A DNA stretch of 16,783 bases from Flavobacteriales bacterium. GTDB lineage: Bacteria; Bacteroidota; Bacteroidia; Flavobacteriales_D; Cryomorphaceae. How positions within the stretch are numbered: the first letter of the stretch is position 1; the number at the start of each line of letters is the position of its first letter. The notes beneath the pieces were generated by a model. That model did not search any database. It was given only the letters and a program-made list of their open reading frames with translations, and was not told the DNA's origin. The position numbers were made by a program, and so were the translations under genes. Location: assembly GCA_020200995.1 (NCBI GenBank), contig JAIVHQ010000027.1, positions 1 through 16,783 of the forward strand. The letters run 5' to 3'. Shown here piece by piece: positions 7,896 through 15,057 of the stretch.

Positions 7896-8954
7896 ATGAA
7901 AAGAAGTCTCCTCGCCTTTACCGTTCTCGTTTTGTTTTCCTGCACTGAAGATTCTACCTCAGAAATTGAAGAAGTGTACACTATTATGGGCGAAGCCCAA
8001 GGCACCACATACACCATTAAATATCTCAATCCCGACTCACTGACGATAGAAAAGGCAGCGGTCGACTCCCTGCTCGACGCCATTGATCAATCACTGTCCA
8101 CTTGGGTGGAGGGTTCTGTAATTTCGCTTTTTAATAGTTCAGATACCATGGAAATCAGCGATCCGCACTTCATCACCATATTCGAACGCGGCCGCGAGTT
8201 GCACGCACTCACTGATGGAGCTTTCAACCCTATGGTCTCACCTTTGGTACGCGCCTGGGGCTTTGGTCCGGAAGGCGGGCAGCTCAAAGACGGGGTTAAC
8301 ATCGATTCACTTTCGGCCCTTTCGAATTTTGACCTCGAAGTGGAGCCAGCTGGTATGCGCGAGGACGGGTCGGGCCTGGACACCGAAGTACCCACACTTA
8401 TTTTTCGCAAAAAACCAGGCATGGAAATCGACGTCAATGGTTACGCCCAGGGATATGCAGTGGATGTGATTGTGGATTTCCTCGAGAGGATCGGTGTCAC
8501 TGACATGATGGTAGAAGTAGGGGGTGAAGTGGCGGCGCGCGGCGTGAGTGGGACCGGCGACCCATGGCGTATCGGAATCGACAAGCCTGTATCACTCGAT
8601 GAAATGCGGAAATTGCAGGCAGCTATACCGCTGATCGATGCGGCCCTCGCCACTTCAGGCACTTACCGTAAGTTTTACGAAAAGGACGGAAAAAAATACT
8701 CCCACACCATCGACCCTAAAACAGGTTACCCTGTTGAACACAATTTGCTCAGCGTTACAGTAATGGCTTCTAATGCCACAAATGCCGATGCACTGGCAAC
8801 GGCATTTTTAGTGAAAGGAGTGGAAGGCACCAATGCCTTTCTGGCGGCACATCCGGATATGAATCTGGAAGTTTACCTGATTTCTGACGAAGGTGATGGT
8901 CGGCTTTCGACTTTCATGTCAAAAGGGTGGGAGGAGATTATCGAAGAATTTTAA
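7896..8954 (+). CDS. apbE: FAD:protein FMN transferase ApbE (lipoprotein)
   Basis: A 352-residue protein with a lipoprotein signal (lipobox LFSC, Cys16). ApbE landmarks occur in order: GTTYTIKY, LSTWVEGSVISLFN, GAFNPMVSPLVRAWGFGP, the DVNGYAQGYAVD flavin-binding segment, VEVGGEV, ATSGTYRKF, HTIDPKTGYPV (His270) and ADALAT (Asp298, Thr302), the last including the metal-binding Asp of the family. ApbE attaches FMN to Thr/Ser of target proteins outside the cytoplasm, classically NqrB, NqrC and RnfG. The length is normal and the frame intact. Its stop overlaps by 4 bases the stop of a convergent NqrM-like gene, suggesting a role in Na+-NQR maturation. The start is secure from the lipoprotein signal; only 32 bases separate it from the TTG of the divergent ATPase pseudogene. 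Confidence 0.95.
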   Translation: MKRSLLAFTVLVLFSCTEDSTSEIEEVYTIMGEAQGTTYTIKYLNPDSLTIEKAAVDSLLDAIDQSLSTWVEGSVISLFNSSDTMEISDPHFITIFERGRELHALTDGAFNPMVSPLVRAWGFGPEGGQLKDGVNIDSLSALSNFDLEVEPAGMREDGSGLDTEVPTLIFRKKPGMEIDVNGYAQGYAVDVIVDFLERIGVTDMMVEVGGEVAARGVSGTGDPWRIGIDKPVSLDEMRKLQAAIPLIDAALATSGTYRKFYEKDGKKYSHTIDPKTGYPVEHNLLSVTVMASNATNADALATAFLVKGVEGTNAFLAAHPDMNLEVYLISDEGDGRLSTFMSKGWEEIIEEF

Positions 8955-9142
8955 TCTTCTTTTTGGCACTGCTCTTCGGGTCGCGCTCCGCAGACGCCGC
9001 AGCTGGCTCCTTCTTGCTTAAGCATTGGATTGTTGCTGGCACAGGTGCCTGCAAACTGGCCGTCTTTTTTAACCAAAATCTTGATGGCAATGCCTGCAAA
9101 GGCAAGGGCGAGAAGAACTATGGTAACAATGGCGATTTGCAT
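8951..9142 (-). CDS. Small four-cysteine membrane protein, NqrM-like
   Basis: A 63-residue protein starting at the ATG at 9142. A TTG further up (9169) is rejected because it lies inside the -7 box of a good promoter. It has one N-terminal membrane helix (about 4-23) and a Cys-rich tail with Cys34, Cys48, Cys51 and Cys59. This plan (single helix plus four Cys) resembles NqrM/DUF539, which is needed for Na+-NQR assembly and is thought to help deliver iron. Similar proteins occur beside apbE in Bacteroidota as I recall. Here it is tail-to-tail with apbE with a 4-base overlap. The gene call is good; the NqrM role is an inference from size, Cys pattern and neighbour. No nqr structural genes are in the window. 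Confidence 0.75.
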   Translation of the reverse strand: MQIAIVTIVLLALAFAGIAIKILVKKDGQFAGTCASNNPMLKQEGASCGVCGARPEEQCQKED

Positions 9143-9166
9143 AATCTTATTGACTTTGTTGCGGTG

Positions 9167-9198
9167 CAAAATTACCGAAAATTCGTTGCGCAGACAAA
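9167..9198 (-). promoter_or_regulatory. Bacteroidota-type promoter for the NqrM-like gene
   Basis: On the minus strand TTTG (9198-9195) is followed after exactly 20 bases by TAATTTTG (9174-9167). This matches the TTTG/TAnnTTTG consensus with normal spacing. Transcription would begin near 9160, leaving a short leader before the ATG at 9142. It is the best promoter match in the window. Confidence 0.6.
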
Positions 9199-9237
9199 AC
9201 CAAAGTCATAAGAGTCTTTAATAGGCGACCGCAATCA

Positions 9238-9975
9238 TCAATCACATGGAAGCAAGACCCCGCTGCCCGTCAGCTCCGATTCTATTACATCGGGGTTGCC
9301 GAAGTAGCACACATCTCCCCGCTCGCCTATGTAAGTGTACAGATATTCGGAGGCCCTCACGCGCATGTCCTGAAAGCTGCTGTTGTTTACTAAAGCAACA
9401 TTCGCTTCGAATTGCGAGGCGTCGAATCTGCCCTGGCCCCCCGTGTACAACGATGCCGTCCCCGCATGCCCGCGAAGTGAAAGTTCTGTGCGCCCCGTGT
9501 GCACGAGTACCTCGACTTCTTGCGCTGCGATAAGCAAGTCTACAATGCCGTTGGTATTGTATTCTTCATACAAGAATCGGTTTGTGCGCAGGCTGTCGCG
9601 GAAGTGAATATTGCCGGTGCCGTGGTTCTCAAACCGTGAAAATCCCGGAGAGTACACCACCGCTGAAGGCTTCATACTCAAATCGCGAACCCAATTGCAG
9701 CGGGCCCTGTTGCCGATCAGGAGTTCACCATTTACCACTTCGGTGCGGATGTGTTTGAGAATGTTTTCGCCAAAGGTGACCTCAACGCGAAAGGCCGAAT
9801 CGTGGCGGAACTCGAGGTTCACCCGGTCTTCCGCAAATACAGCATCGAAGGGCGTCAGGTGCCTGACTTCAACTTTCTCATCACCGGCAGAAGTAACACA
9901 GTCGTTTCTGTTCTCTTTCCGGCACGAGGTGAAGAGGCAGAGCGCTACAGCAAAAAGGAGAATTTGTATTTTCAT
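9238..9975 (-). CDS. GIN domain (DUF2807) putative auto-transporter adhesin lipoprotein
   Basis: Starting at the ATG at 9975 the protein has 245 residues, with a lipoprotein signal and lipobox Cys18 (FTSC). The body shows the beta-rich pattern of the GIN/DUF2807 head domain: a VEVRHLTPFDAVFAED start followed by short repeating strands with turns such as NGELLIGN, GTGNIHF and GRTELSLRG that build a beta-helix. These proteins are common in Bacteroidota; the adhesin label is a database name and the true role is unclear. The ATG overlaps the TGA of the upstream PagL-like gene by 4 bases (ATGA), so the two are probably co-translated. A longer in-frame extension upstream of 9975 is rejected because it would run into that gene and lose the signal peptide. 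Confidence 0.85.
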   Translation of the reverse strand: MKIQILLFAVALCLFTSCRKENRNDCVTSAGDEKVEVRHLTPFDAVFAEDRVNLEFRHDSAFRVEVTFGENILKHIRTEVVNGELLIGNRARCNWVRDLSMKPSAVVYSPGFSRFENHGTGNIHFRDSLRTNRFLYEEYNTNGIVDLLIAAQEVEVLVHTGRTELSLRGHAGTASLYTGGQGRFDASQFEANVALVNNSSFQDMRVRASEYLYTYIGERGDVCYFGNPDVIESELTGSGVLLPCD

Positions 9976-11033
9976 TTGATTCGGTAGGCAATGCCCAATT
10001 CGATGTTGTCTGCTTTCGCAAAATGAGATTTTAACCCGACAAAAAACTGCCACTTATCGAGGGAGTAAAGCAGGTGGTATTTGAAAAATACGAGCCCGTC
10101 GTCTTCAAATTCGGGAAAGAGATAGCTTCCCGCCTGAAACCTCAGGGCGAAAGGATCGAGGTGGAGCATGTATTGCGCAGCGAGGTAGGCGCGGAGGTTC
10201 TCGGTGGATGCGGCGACCCGGCCCGCATCTTCGGCGCGGCTCGAAAGGGCAGCATTGTAATTTATGCCTGCCTCAAATCCCCATCCCGATTTGGCAGTAG
10301 CGCGCTTTTGGTAGTTCAGAAATGCATTGCCCACGGCGTGGCGACTACTGCCGTAGGGCAGGGCCTGCTTGAGCCCACCGGAACCTCCGGCGTATATGCG
10401 GGCCGTTTCTTTCTCGGTGTCGGGAACCCGGCGCTCGGGTACTGCAGCGTTTCTGGCGCTGTATTGCACGGCAATTTTGGCCACGGCGAGGTTGATGCCG
10501 GAATTGGGAACTTGCATGGAGCCGTTTGAAAAGTGCCTCACGCCTATGCCCGCTTTTGCGGTCCACCTTTCGGAAAAAGTGATGCGGCCGTAAGCTGTCA
10601 TTTCGAGTGCGGAGTTGAGCCGGGATCCGATGGCCCCGTTGTGAAAATTGGTCTCAGGATCAAAGGGACGGGAAACATATCCCGCGCCGATTCCCGCAGT
10701 GATTCCGAAGCGGCGGCGGCCGTCGAGGGGCATGTCCAGGAATGCCAATGCGGCACCTCCTGTGCCCAGACGCGGCGAGCCCAAATCGTAAACGGAGGCG
10801 GAGACACCCCACGAGGGGAAGTTGAAGTGGTGGTGCCAATCTTTCGACCCATCGGCCGGAAAGTGCAGGGCGGCCTCGATGCCGCGGATATGTCCATCTA
10901 CCAGGTAGTCCATGTCGCTGTGGTGGGGCATGAGAAAACCGCCTACACCACCTACCTCGATCTCAAAGGCCGTCTGTGCGCCAACCCTATTTACCGAAAG
11001 GCAGAAAACCAAAAACACACACAATCGCCACAT
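9972..11033 (-). CDS. PagL-like acyloxyacyl hydrolase / lipid A deacylase family outer-membrane protein
   Basis: From the ATG at 11033 the protein has 353 residues, with a signal peptide ending near VGAQ (residue 20). Alternating aromatic/small residues and repeated amphipathic strands suggest an outer-membrane beta-barrel. The PagL signature HFSNG is at 167-171, giving His167 and Ser169 of the catalytic triad. In PagL the acid is a Glu fourteen residues after the His; here that position is Asn181 (PNSGIN), as I recall for many Bacteroidota relatives. The protein is about twice as long as Pseudomonas PagL, typical of the Bacteroidota type. The activity would be removal of a lipid A acyl chain, but the triad change leaves this unproven. 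An upstream in-frame extension to 11222 would run across the divergent mazG start and is rejected. Confidence 0.82.
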   Translation of the reverse strand: MWRLCVFLVFCLSVNRVGAQTAFEIEVGGVGGFLMPHHSDMDYLVDGHIRGIEAALHFPADGSKDWHHHFNFPSWGVSASVYDLGSPRLGTGGAALAFLDMPLDGRRRFGITAGIGAGYVSRPFDPETNFHNGAIGSRLNSALEMTAYGRITFSERWTAKAGIGVRHFSNGSMQVPNSGINLAVAKIAVQYSARNAAVPERRVPDTEKETARIYAGGSGGLKQALPYGSSRHAVGNAFLNYQKRATAKSGWGFEAGINYNAALSSRAEDAGRVAASTENLRAYLAAQYMLHLDPFALRFQAGSYLFPEFEDDGLVFFKYHLLYSLDKWQFFVGLKSHFAKADNIELGIAYRIK

Positions 11034-11092
11034 GCTGCGAAAGTAGCGTTTCGATCTGATATCGCGAGCTCGAAGGACACAGCAGTTTTGAC

Positions 11093-11100
11093 TATTTTTG
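11093..11100 (+). promoter_or_regulatory. Candidate -7 box (TATTTTTG) for mazG
   Basis: TATTTTTG fits TAnnTTTG and lies 17 bases before the mazG ATG, so a transcript from it would have a very short leader. No TTTG is found about 20 bases upstream; the adjacent TTTG (11087-11090) is too close to be a -33 element. Confidence 0.35.
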
Positions 11101-11117
11101 GCCAAAATAAGAATCCG

Positions 11118-11888
11118 ATGGAAGAAAAGTTGAAGGCCTTTGAGCGCTTGCTCACGATCATGGACGAATTGCGAGAGCAATGCCCGTGGGACCGAAAGCA
11201 AACCATGGAAACCCTGCGCCACCTGAGCATAGAGGAGATGTACGAACTCTCGGATGCCATTATAGATGGTGACCTGGAGGAGGTGCGAAAAGAACTCGGC
11301 GACCTCATGCTACACTTGGTATTCTACAGCAAGATTGGCGATGAGAAAGGCGCCTTCGATGCGGCCGATGTGCTCAATGGCGTTTGCGAAAAGCTCATCA
11401 GCCGTCACCCTCATATTTACGGCGATGTGGAGGTGAAGGACGAGGAGGAGGTAAAGGCCAATTGGGAAAAGCTCAAGCTCAAAGAGGGCAAAAAATCGGT
11501 GCTCGAAGGAGTGCCACGCTCGCTGCCGTCGCTTGTGAAGGCGGGACGCATTCAGGATAAGGCCCGCGGTGTAGGCTTTGATTGGGACAATGCCGAGCAG
11601 GTGTGGGAAAAGGTGAATGAGGAGCTGGGCGAGCTGCGCGAAGAGGTGGTCAAAAATTCTGACCGCATGGAGGCCGAATTCGGCGACGTGCTTTTTTCGA
11701 TGATCAACTACGCAAGGTTTCTCGGGGTGAATCCTGACGACGCCCTCGAGCGCACCAACAGAAAGTTTATCAAACGGTTTCAATTCCTTGAGCGCGAATC
11801 AGCCAAAGACGGCAAACAGCTTGGAGAGATGACACTCGCCGAAATGGACGTGTACTGGAACCGCAGCAAGGCTTCTGAAGACGCCTGA
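11118..11888 (+). CDS. mazG: Nucleoside triphosphate pyrophosphohydrolase MazG
   Basis: A 256-residue protein of normal two-domain MazG length. Domain 1 carries CPWD (22-25), EEMYE (Glu39, Glu40, Glu43) and ELGD (59-62). Domain 2 carries EELGE (Glu168, Glu169, Glu172) and EFGD (187-190), the metal-binding helices of all-alpha NTP pyrophosphatases. SRHPH (95-99) and GFDWD (153-157) also match E. coli MazG. It hydrolyses (d)NTPs to NMPs and pyrophosphate, acting in nucleotide-pool cleaning and possibly ppGpp control, in the cytosol. The ATG at 11118 is preferred: a longer open frame upstream merely reads through the antisense of the divergent PagL-like gene. A thioredoxin gene follows 102 bases downstream with its own promoter-like box. 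Confidence 0.95.
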   Translation: MEEKLKAFERLLTIMDELREQCPWDRKQTMETLRHLSIEEMYELSDAIIDGDLEEVRKELGDLMLHLVFYSKIGDEKGAFDAADVLNGVCEKLISRHPHIYGDVEVKDEEEVKANWEKLKLKEGKKSVLEGVPRSLPSLVKAGRIQDKARGVGFDWDNAEQVWEKVNEELGELREEVVKNSDRMEAEFGDVLFSMINYARFLGVNPDDALERTNRKFIKRFQFLERESAKDGKQLGEMTLAEMDVYWNRSKASEDA

Positions 11889-11898
11889 CAGTCTTTAG
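11875..11898 (+). other. Hairpin spanning the mazG stop codon
   Basis: CTGAAGAC (11875-11882) and GTCTTTAG (11891-11898) can form an 8-bp stem (one G-U pair) with an 8-base loop containing the TGA. No T-tract follows, so it is not a standard terminator. It may attenuate transcription or be chance. Confidence 0.25.
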
Positions 11899-11962
11899 TG
11901 AGTGTTGAACTCGGCATAGGTAAAACTTATAAGTATGTGTCCGGTGTTCGTCCTTATCGATG

Positions 11963-11970
11963 TAAATTTG
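11963..11970 (+). promoter_or_regulatory. Candidate -7 box (TAAATTTG) for the thioredoxin gene
   Basis: TAAATTTG matches TAnnTTTG 20 bases before the ATG at 11991, and an A-rich stretch before the ATG could serve as a ribosome binding region. A clear TTTG at -33 is not visible. The position fits separate transcription of the thioredoxin gene. Confidence 0.45.
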
Positions 11971-11990
11971 TACCATAAAAAATTAAAATC

Positions 11991-12308
11991 ATGGCAGTAC
12001 AACAACTCACAGATCAGGATTTCAAATCCACTATAAAATCAGACGAAAAGGTCATCGTAAAATACTTCGCCGACTGGTGTGGCTCTTGCAAGCTCATCGC
12101 TCCCAAGTACAAGAGGCTTTCGGATGATGAGCGTTTCTCAGGCATCACATTTCTGGACATCAACGCCGAGGAGAACGAAGAGGCCCGCAAAGCAGCGGGA
12201 GTTGATAATTTACCATTCTTCGCAGTGTTCAAAAATGGAGATTTCGTGGAAGGCTCGGCAACTTCGAAGGCTGATAAAGTCGAAGAGCTTTTGGAGAAGC
12301 TGGCCTGA
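11991..12308 (+). CDS. Thioredoxin-family protein (CGSC active site)
   Basis: A 105-residue single-domain thioredoxin. The active site WCGSCK (Cys30, Cys33) has Ser where classical thioredoxin has Pro, which would be expected to shift the redox potential. The cis-Pro loop is NLPFF with Pro75. It has no signal peptide or membrane helix, so it should work in the cytosol as a disulfide reductant. The length is typical of Trx. It is flanked by a promoter-like box upstream and a strong hairpin terminator just downstream, so it is probably monocistronic or the last gene after mazG. The specific partner is unknown. Confidence 0.92.
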   Translation: MAVQQLTDQDFKSTIKSDEKVIVKYFADWCGSCKLIAPKYKRLSDDERFSGITFLDINAEENEEARKAAGVDNLPFFAVFKNGDFVEGSATSKADKVEELLEKLA

Positions 12309-12336
12309 GCGACCTGCTCCGTATTTTAAATTGTCA

Positions 12337-12376
12337 AAATAAAAAAAAGACTTCGTTACGGGGTCTTTTTTTATTT
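12337..12376 (+). terminator. Rho-independent terminator after the thioredoxin gene, possibly bidirectional
   Basis: A 7-bp stem GACTTCG (12349-12355) / CGGGGTC (12359-12365, two G-U pairs) with a TTA loop is extended by an A-tract (12341-12348) pairing with a T-tract (12366-12372). The downstream T-run gives termination on the plus strand; the upstream A-run would serve the minus strand. Confidence 0.85.
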
Positions 12377-12432
12377 GAGCGTCGGTAAGATTGTGATTTT
12401 TGCTTTGCTGGTTTACCTTCGATTCTTCGCGT

Positions 12433-12451
12433 TATTGATTGTTTATCAATA
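12433..12451. repeat. Inverted repeat TATTGAT-N5-ATCAATA
   Basis: Two perfect 7-base arms (12433-12439 and 12445-12451) surround a 5-base centre in an AT-rich stretch. It could be an operator or a small hairpin; the distance from the operon promoter (about 200 bases) makes a direct role uncertain. Confidence 0.35.
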
Positions 12452-12616
12452 TATTTATATGGCTGAACCATAAAGTTCGATAGCAACGCACACGCATTTC
12501 AAAAAAGCAAAGAGTTGACTCAGGTCAATGACGGATTTTAGAAGCAAGTCGTGAGACCAAGCCGCAGGCATGGTGCAAGGCAGATAGCGGGCATTATGGA
12601 CAGCTGCTATTTATAT

Positions 12617-12626
12617 TTGCCGGCAA
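12617..12626. promoter_or_regulatory. Palindrome TTGCCGGCAA upstream of the wzc promoter
   Basis: A perfect 10-base palindrome ends 23 bases before the TACCTTTG box, overlapping where the -33 element would be contacted. It also overlaps the other candidate -7 box (12612-12619). The place suits a repressor or activator site, but no regulator gene is in the window. Confidence 0.35.
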
Positions 12627-12649
12627 GGCCGTTAAACAAGCCGAAATTT

Positions 12650-12657
12650 TACCTTTG
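12650..12657 (+). promoter_or_regulatory. Candidate -7 box (TACCTTTG) for the wzc operon
   Basis: TACCTTTG matches TAnnTTTG and would give a transcript starting near 12664, about 15 bases before the ATG at 12679. This argues against the in-frame TTG at 12655, which lies within the box. No TTTG is present at the ideal -33 distance. Confidence 0.45.
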
Positions 12658-12678
12658 CTGCTTGATTTGACTGCGTCC

Positions 12679-15057
12679 ATGCACGAAAAGAAGAACAACA
12701 TCATAGATACAGAAGACCTGCTTCTGGTGTGGAAATTCATTTCGCGCAACGTGCTTCTCATGATCATTTTCCCGGGACTGGCACTGGTTTTGGCCTACTT
12801 CTACACCCACCGCTTGCCCGAGGAGTATGGAGCAAAGACGGAACTCCTATTGGGTTCGGGAGGTGGTAATGAGTATCAGAGCGAGATATTCTCAGGACTT
12901 ACGGGCTACGGACGCAATGTAAATCAGATTACCAACCAGATCAGGGTACTGCAGTCGCATGACCTAATCTCGCGCACGCTGGATAAGCTCGATTTTCAGG
13001 TTTCGTATTACATTGTGGGTCGGGTTAAAACTACGGAGATTCCAGTGATCGACGCTTTCGACATCGATATCAGGCTGTTCGAATCAGAAGGGGCACAGCT
13101 CTACGGAGTGCCGTTTGATATCAAGATTGTAAACGAAAATGAATTTTCTCTGGGGTTTTCTTCAGGGCGAAAGCGTATTGACCGCATCCACAGTTTTGAT
13201 GAAGACATCATCGAAAATGAGTACATACTTCATGTGGAGCGCAATAAGTTTGTCAGCGACGCCACTTTTGAACGGCTTTCGGAAAACGATTACCAGTTTA
13301 AGGTGAACAGCAAGAACCACCTGGTTCAAAAATATAAGTCGTCACTGAAAATATCGAATGAGGAGAAAACCAGTATTCTCCTGATCACGGTCCGGGATGA
13401 GCTTCCTTCAAAGGCCAAAATGTTTTTGGATTCCCTATCGAAGACATACACCGATTATACGATTCAGTCACAAACTGAACTGAACGAAAACACCCTCCAA
13501 TACATTGACAAGCAGCTCATCGGAGTGACCACAATCATCGACTCTATCGAGACCAACCTCGAGAATTACAAAGAGCAAAAGGACATCTTGGACCTGAGCA
13601 GGGAGCAGACGGAGTTTTTTGATAAGCTCATAGAATTTGAAGCCGATAAACGGAGGTTGAAAATGAACCTCGAGACCCTCAATTCGCTCGAGGAGTACCT
13701 GCTTTCCAAGGGCGATGAGCGACTGCTTCCGCCGGCACTTTACATTACCGAAGATGAGTATCTTAGAGCTTCTCTTGAGGAGCTTTATAACTTAGAAGTG
13801 CAGCGCATGCAGTCGTCGTTTGACGTGCGCGAAGGGAGTCCGCGCGATCAACGCACTGAGCAAAATATGCAGGAACTGCGGTCCAATATCATGGTCTACA
13901 TTACAAACCTGCGAAAAGCCATCCGCGACAGGATCAAGGATACGGAGAGTGAGATATTATTCTACGAGGATCTGCTTAGAAAACTTCCCCAGTCTCAGCG
14001 CCACATTCTGAACATAGAACGGAACCTGAGTGTGAACGAGGAAATGTACGTGTACCTCCTCGAAAAAAAGGCAAATACCATTATCGCAAAGGCAGCCATT
14101 GTACCCGAAGTCAGCGTGATCGAGGTAGCCCGCAGCTTGGGCGTAGTAGGCCCCGACAAGGCGCAAATCATGTATTATAGTCTCGCGGGTGGCTTACTGC
14201 TTGCCCTGTTGATCGGATTTATCAGGTCGGCTTTCTTTGAGCATATTCAGAATACGCGAGAGTTGAAGCAGATCACCAAAATGCCCGTGCTTGGCGGGGT
14301 GCCGCACTGGGACCAACTGAAGGATGAACGCCTTGTGGTGGCCGAGCACTCACGGAGCAATGTGGCTGAATCATTCAGAGGTATACGTACCAACCTGCAG
14401 TATTTCAACAAGGGAACAGAAAACCGTTTTCTCCTGTTCACATCACTGCACCCGGGCGAGGGTAAGACTTTTTGCTCGGTAAATACATCGTCTATGATCG
14501 CCAGCGGTCACAAAAAAGTGCTTTTGCTCGATTTTGATATGCACAAGCCAAAAGTGCACAATGCATTGAAATTTAAAAATGATACGGGGCTTTCTACCTA
14601 CATTTCGGGAAGAGACGCCCTTGAGGATGTTATCCGATCTTCAGGTCAGGAGAATTTTGACGTAATCACGGCAGGGCCGGTGCCTCCCAATGCTTCTGAG
14701 TTGGTGCTCAGCCCCAAAGTGAGCGAGATGTTTGACATTCTCAGCGAGATGTACGACGTGATCGTGATTGATACGCCGCCGCTTATGCTGATTTCCGACT
14801 CCATGGTGCTAATGCGCTTTGTGGATGTGGCCATGTTTGTGCTCAATACTGAAAAGGCCACCCGCGGCGGCGTAAAATACCTCGAAGAAGTGATTGATAC
14901 CAATAAGGTAACCAACGTTGCCCTGATCCTCAATAATATAAAGTCGAAGCGCTGGAAGTACTACTACAGCCGCTACGGATACCGCTATGGTTACGGTTAC
15001 GGCTATGGGTATGGTTATGGTGGCGGATATGGCGACGAAAACAACAAGAAGAATTGA
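12679..15057 (+). CDS. wzc: Polysaccharide biosynthesis tyrosine autokinase (Wzc-like, BY-kinase)
   Basis: A 792-residue protein. Residues 24-42 and about 497-518 are membrane helices framing a long periplasmic Wzz-type region (about 43-490) with coiled-coil-rich helices around 275-450. The cytosolic C-terminal BY-kinase domain has Walker A PGEGKT (592-597, Lys596), Walker A' LLLDFDM (615-621, Asp618/Asp620) and Walker B VIVIDTPP (694-701, Asp698). The tail (761-784) holds 12 tyrosines in a YYY plus repeated Tyr-Gly pattern, the autophosphorylation cluster. Such kinases control chain length and export of exopolysaccharide or capsule through cycles of Tyr phosphorylation and oligomerisation. 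The stop overlaps the next gene's TTG start (TTGA). No wza or phosphatase gene is nearby in the window. Kinase and co-polymerase are fused, as usual in Gram-negatives. Confidence 0.94.
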   Translation: MHEKKNNIIDTEDLLLVWKFISRNVLLMIIFPGLALVLAYFYTHRLPEEYGAKTELLLGSGGGNEYQSEIFSGLTGYGRNVNQITNQIRVLQSHDLISRTLDKLDFQVSYYIVGRVKTTEIPVIDAFDIDIRLFESEGAQLYGVPFDIKIVNENEFSLGFSSGRKRIDRIHSFDEDIIENEYILHVERNKFVSDATFERLSENDYQFKVNSKNHLVQKYKSSLKISNEEKTSILLITVRDELPSKAKMFLDSLSKTYTDYTIQSQTELNENTLQYIDKQLIGVTTIIDSIETNLENYKEQKDILDLSREQTEFFDKLIEFEADKRRLKMNLETLNSLEEYLLSKGDERLLPPALYITEDEYLRASLEELYNLEVQRMQSSFDVREGSPRDQRTEQNMQELRSNIMVYITNLRKAIRDRIKDTESEILFYEDLLRKLPQSQRHILNIERNLSVNEEMYVYLLEKKANTIIAKAAIVPEVSVIEVARSLGVVGPDKAQIMYYSLAGGLLLALLIGFIRSAFFEHIQNTRELKQITKMPVLGGVPHWDQLKDERLVVAEHSRSNVAESFRGIRTNLQYFNKGTENRFLLFTSLHPGEGKTFCSVNTSSMIASGHKKVLLLDFDMHKPKVHNALKFKNDTGLSTYISGRDALEDVIRSSGQENFDVITAGPVPPNASELVLSPKVSEMFDILSEMYDVIVIDTPPLMLISDSMVLMRFVDVAMFVLNTEKATRGGVKYLEEVIDTNKVTNVALILNNIKSKRWKYYYSRYGYRYGYGYGYGYGYGGGYGDENNKKN
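14959..15030 (+). repeat. Tyr/Gly-rich C-terminal tail of the Wzc-like kinase
   Basis: Residues 761-784 contain 12 Tyr, mainly as alternating Tyr-Gly. The DNA is a degenerate 6-base repeat with mixed codons (TAT/TAC, GGT/GGC/GGG), so the pattern is kept at the protein level and is not simple recent slippage. Confidence 0.75.

Larger units (their letters stand above)
12377..12678. other. Noncoding region upstream of the polysaccharide operon
   Basis: About 300 bases between the terminator and wzc carry no credible gene. The longest minus-strand frame here encodes 38 residues with no recognisable feature. The region holds an AT-rich inverted repeat (12433-12451), a GC-centred palindrome (12617-12626) and two TAnnTTTG boxes (12612-12619 and 12650-12657). 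It is best read as the control region of the operon. Confidence 0.5.

Noticed and set aside
10533..11117. Long plus-strand N-terminal extension of mazG
   Set aside because: It reads the antisense of the PagL-like gene and the divergent promoter region; MazG homology begins at the ATG at 11118.
9976..11222. Upstream in-frame extensions of the GIN lipoprotein (to 10053) and of the PagL-like gene (to 11222)
   Set aside because: Both would bury a clear signal peptide and overlap neighbouring coding sequence; the internal ATGs at 9975 and 11033 are better.
12455..12571. 38-residue minus-strand frame in the region before wzc
   Set aside because: No family resemblance or convincing ribosome site, and its length is within chance for this region.
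12655..12678. TTG start at 12655 for wzc
   Set aside because: It lies inside the TACCTTTG promoter box; the ATG at 12679 gives a normal Wzc N-terminus.
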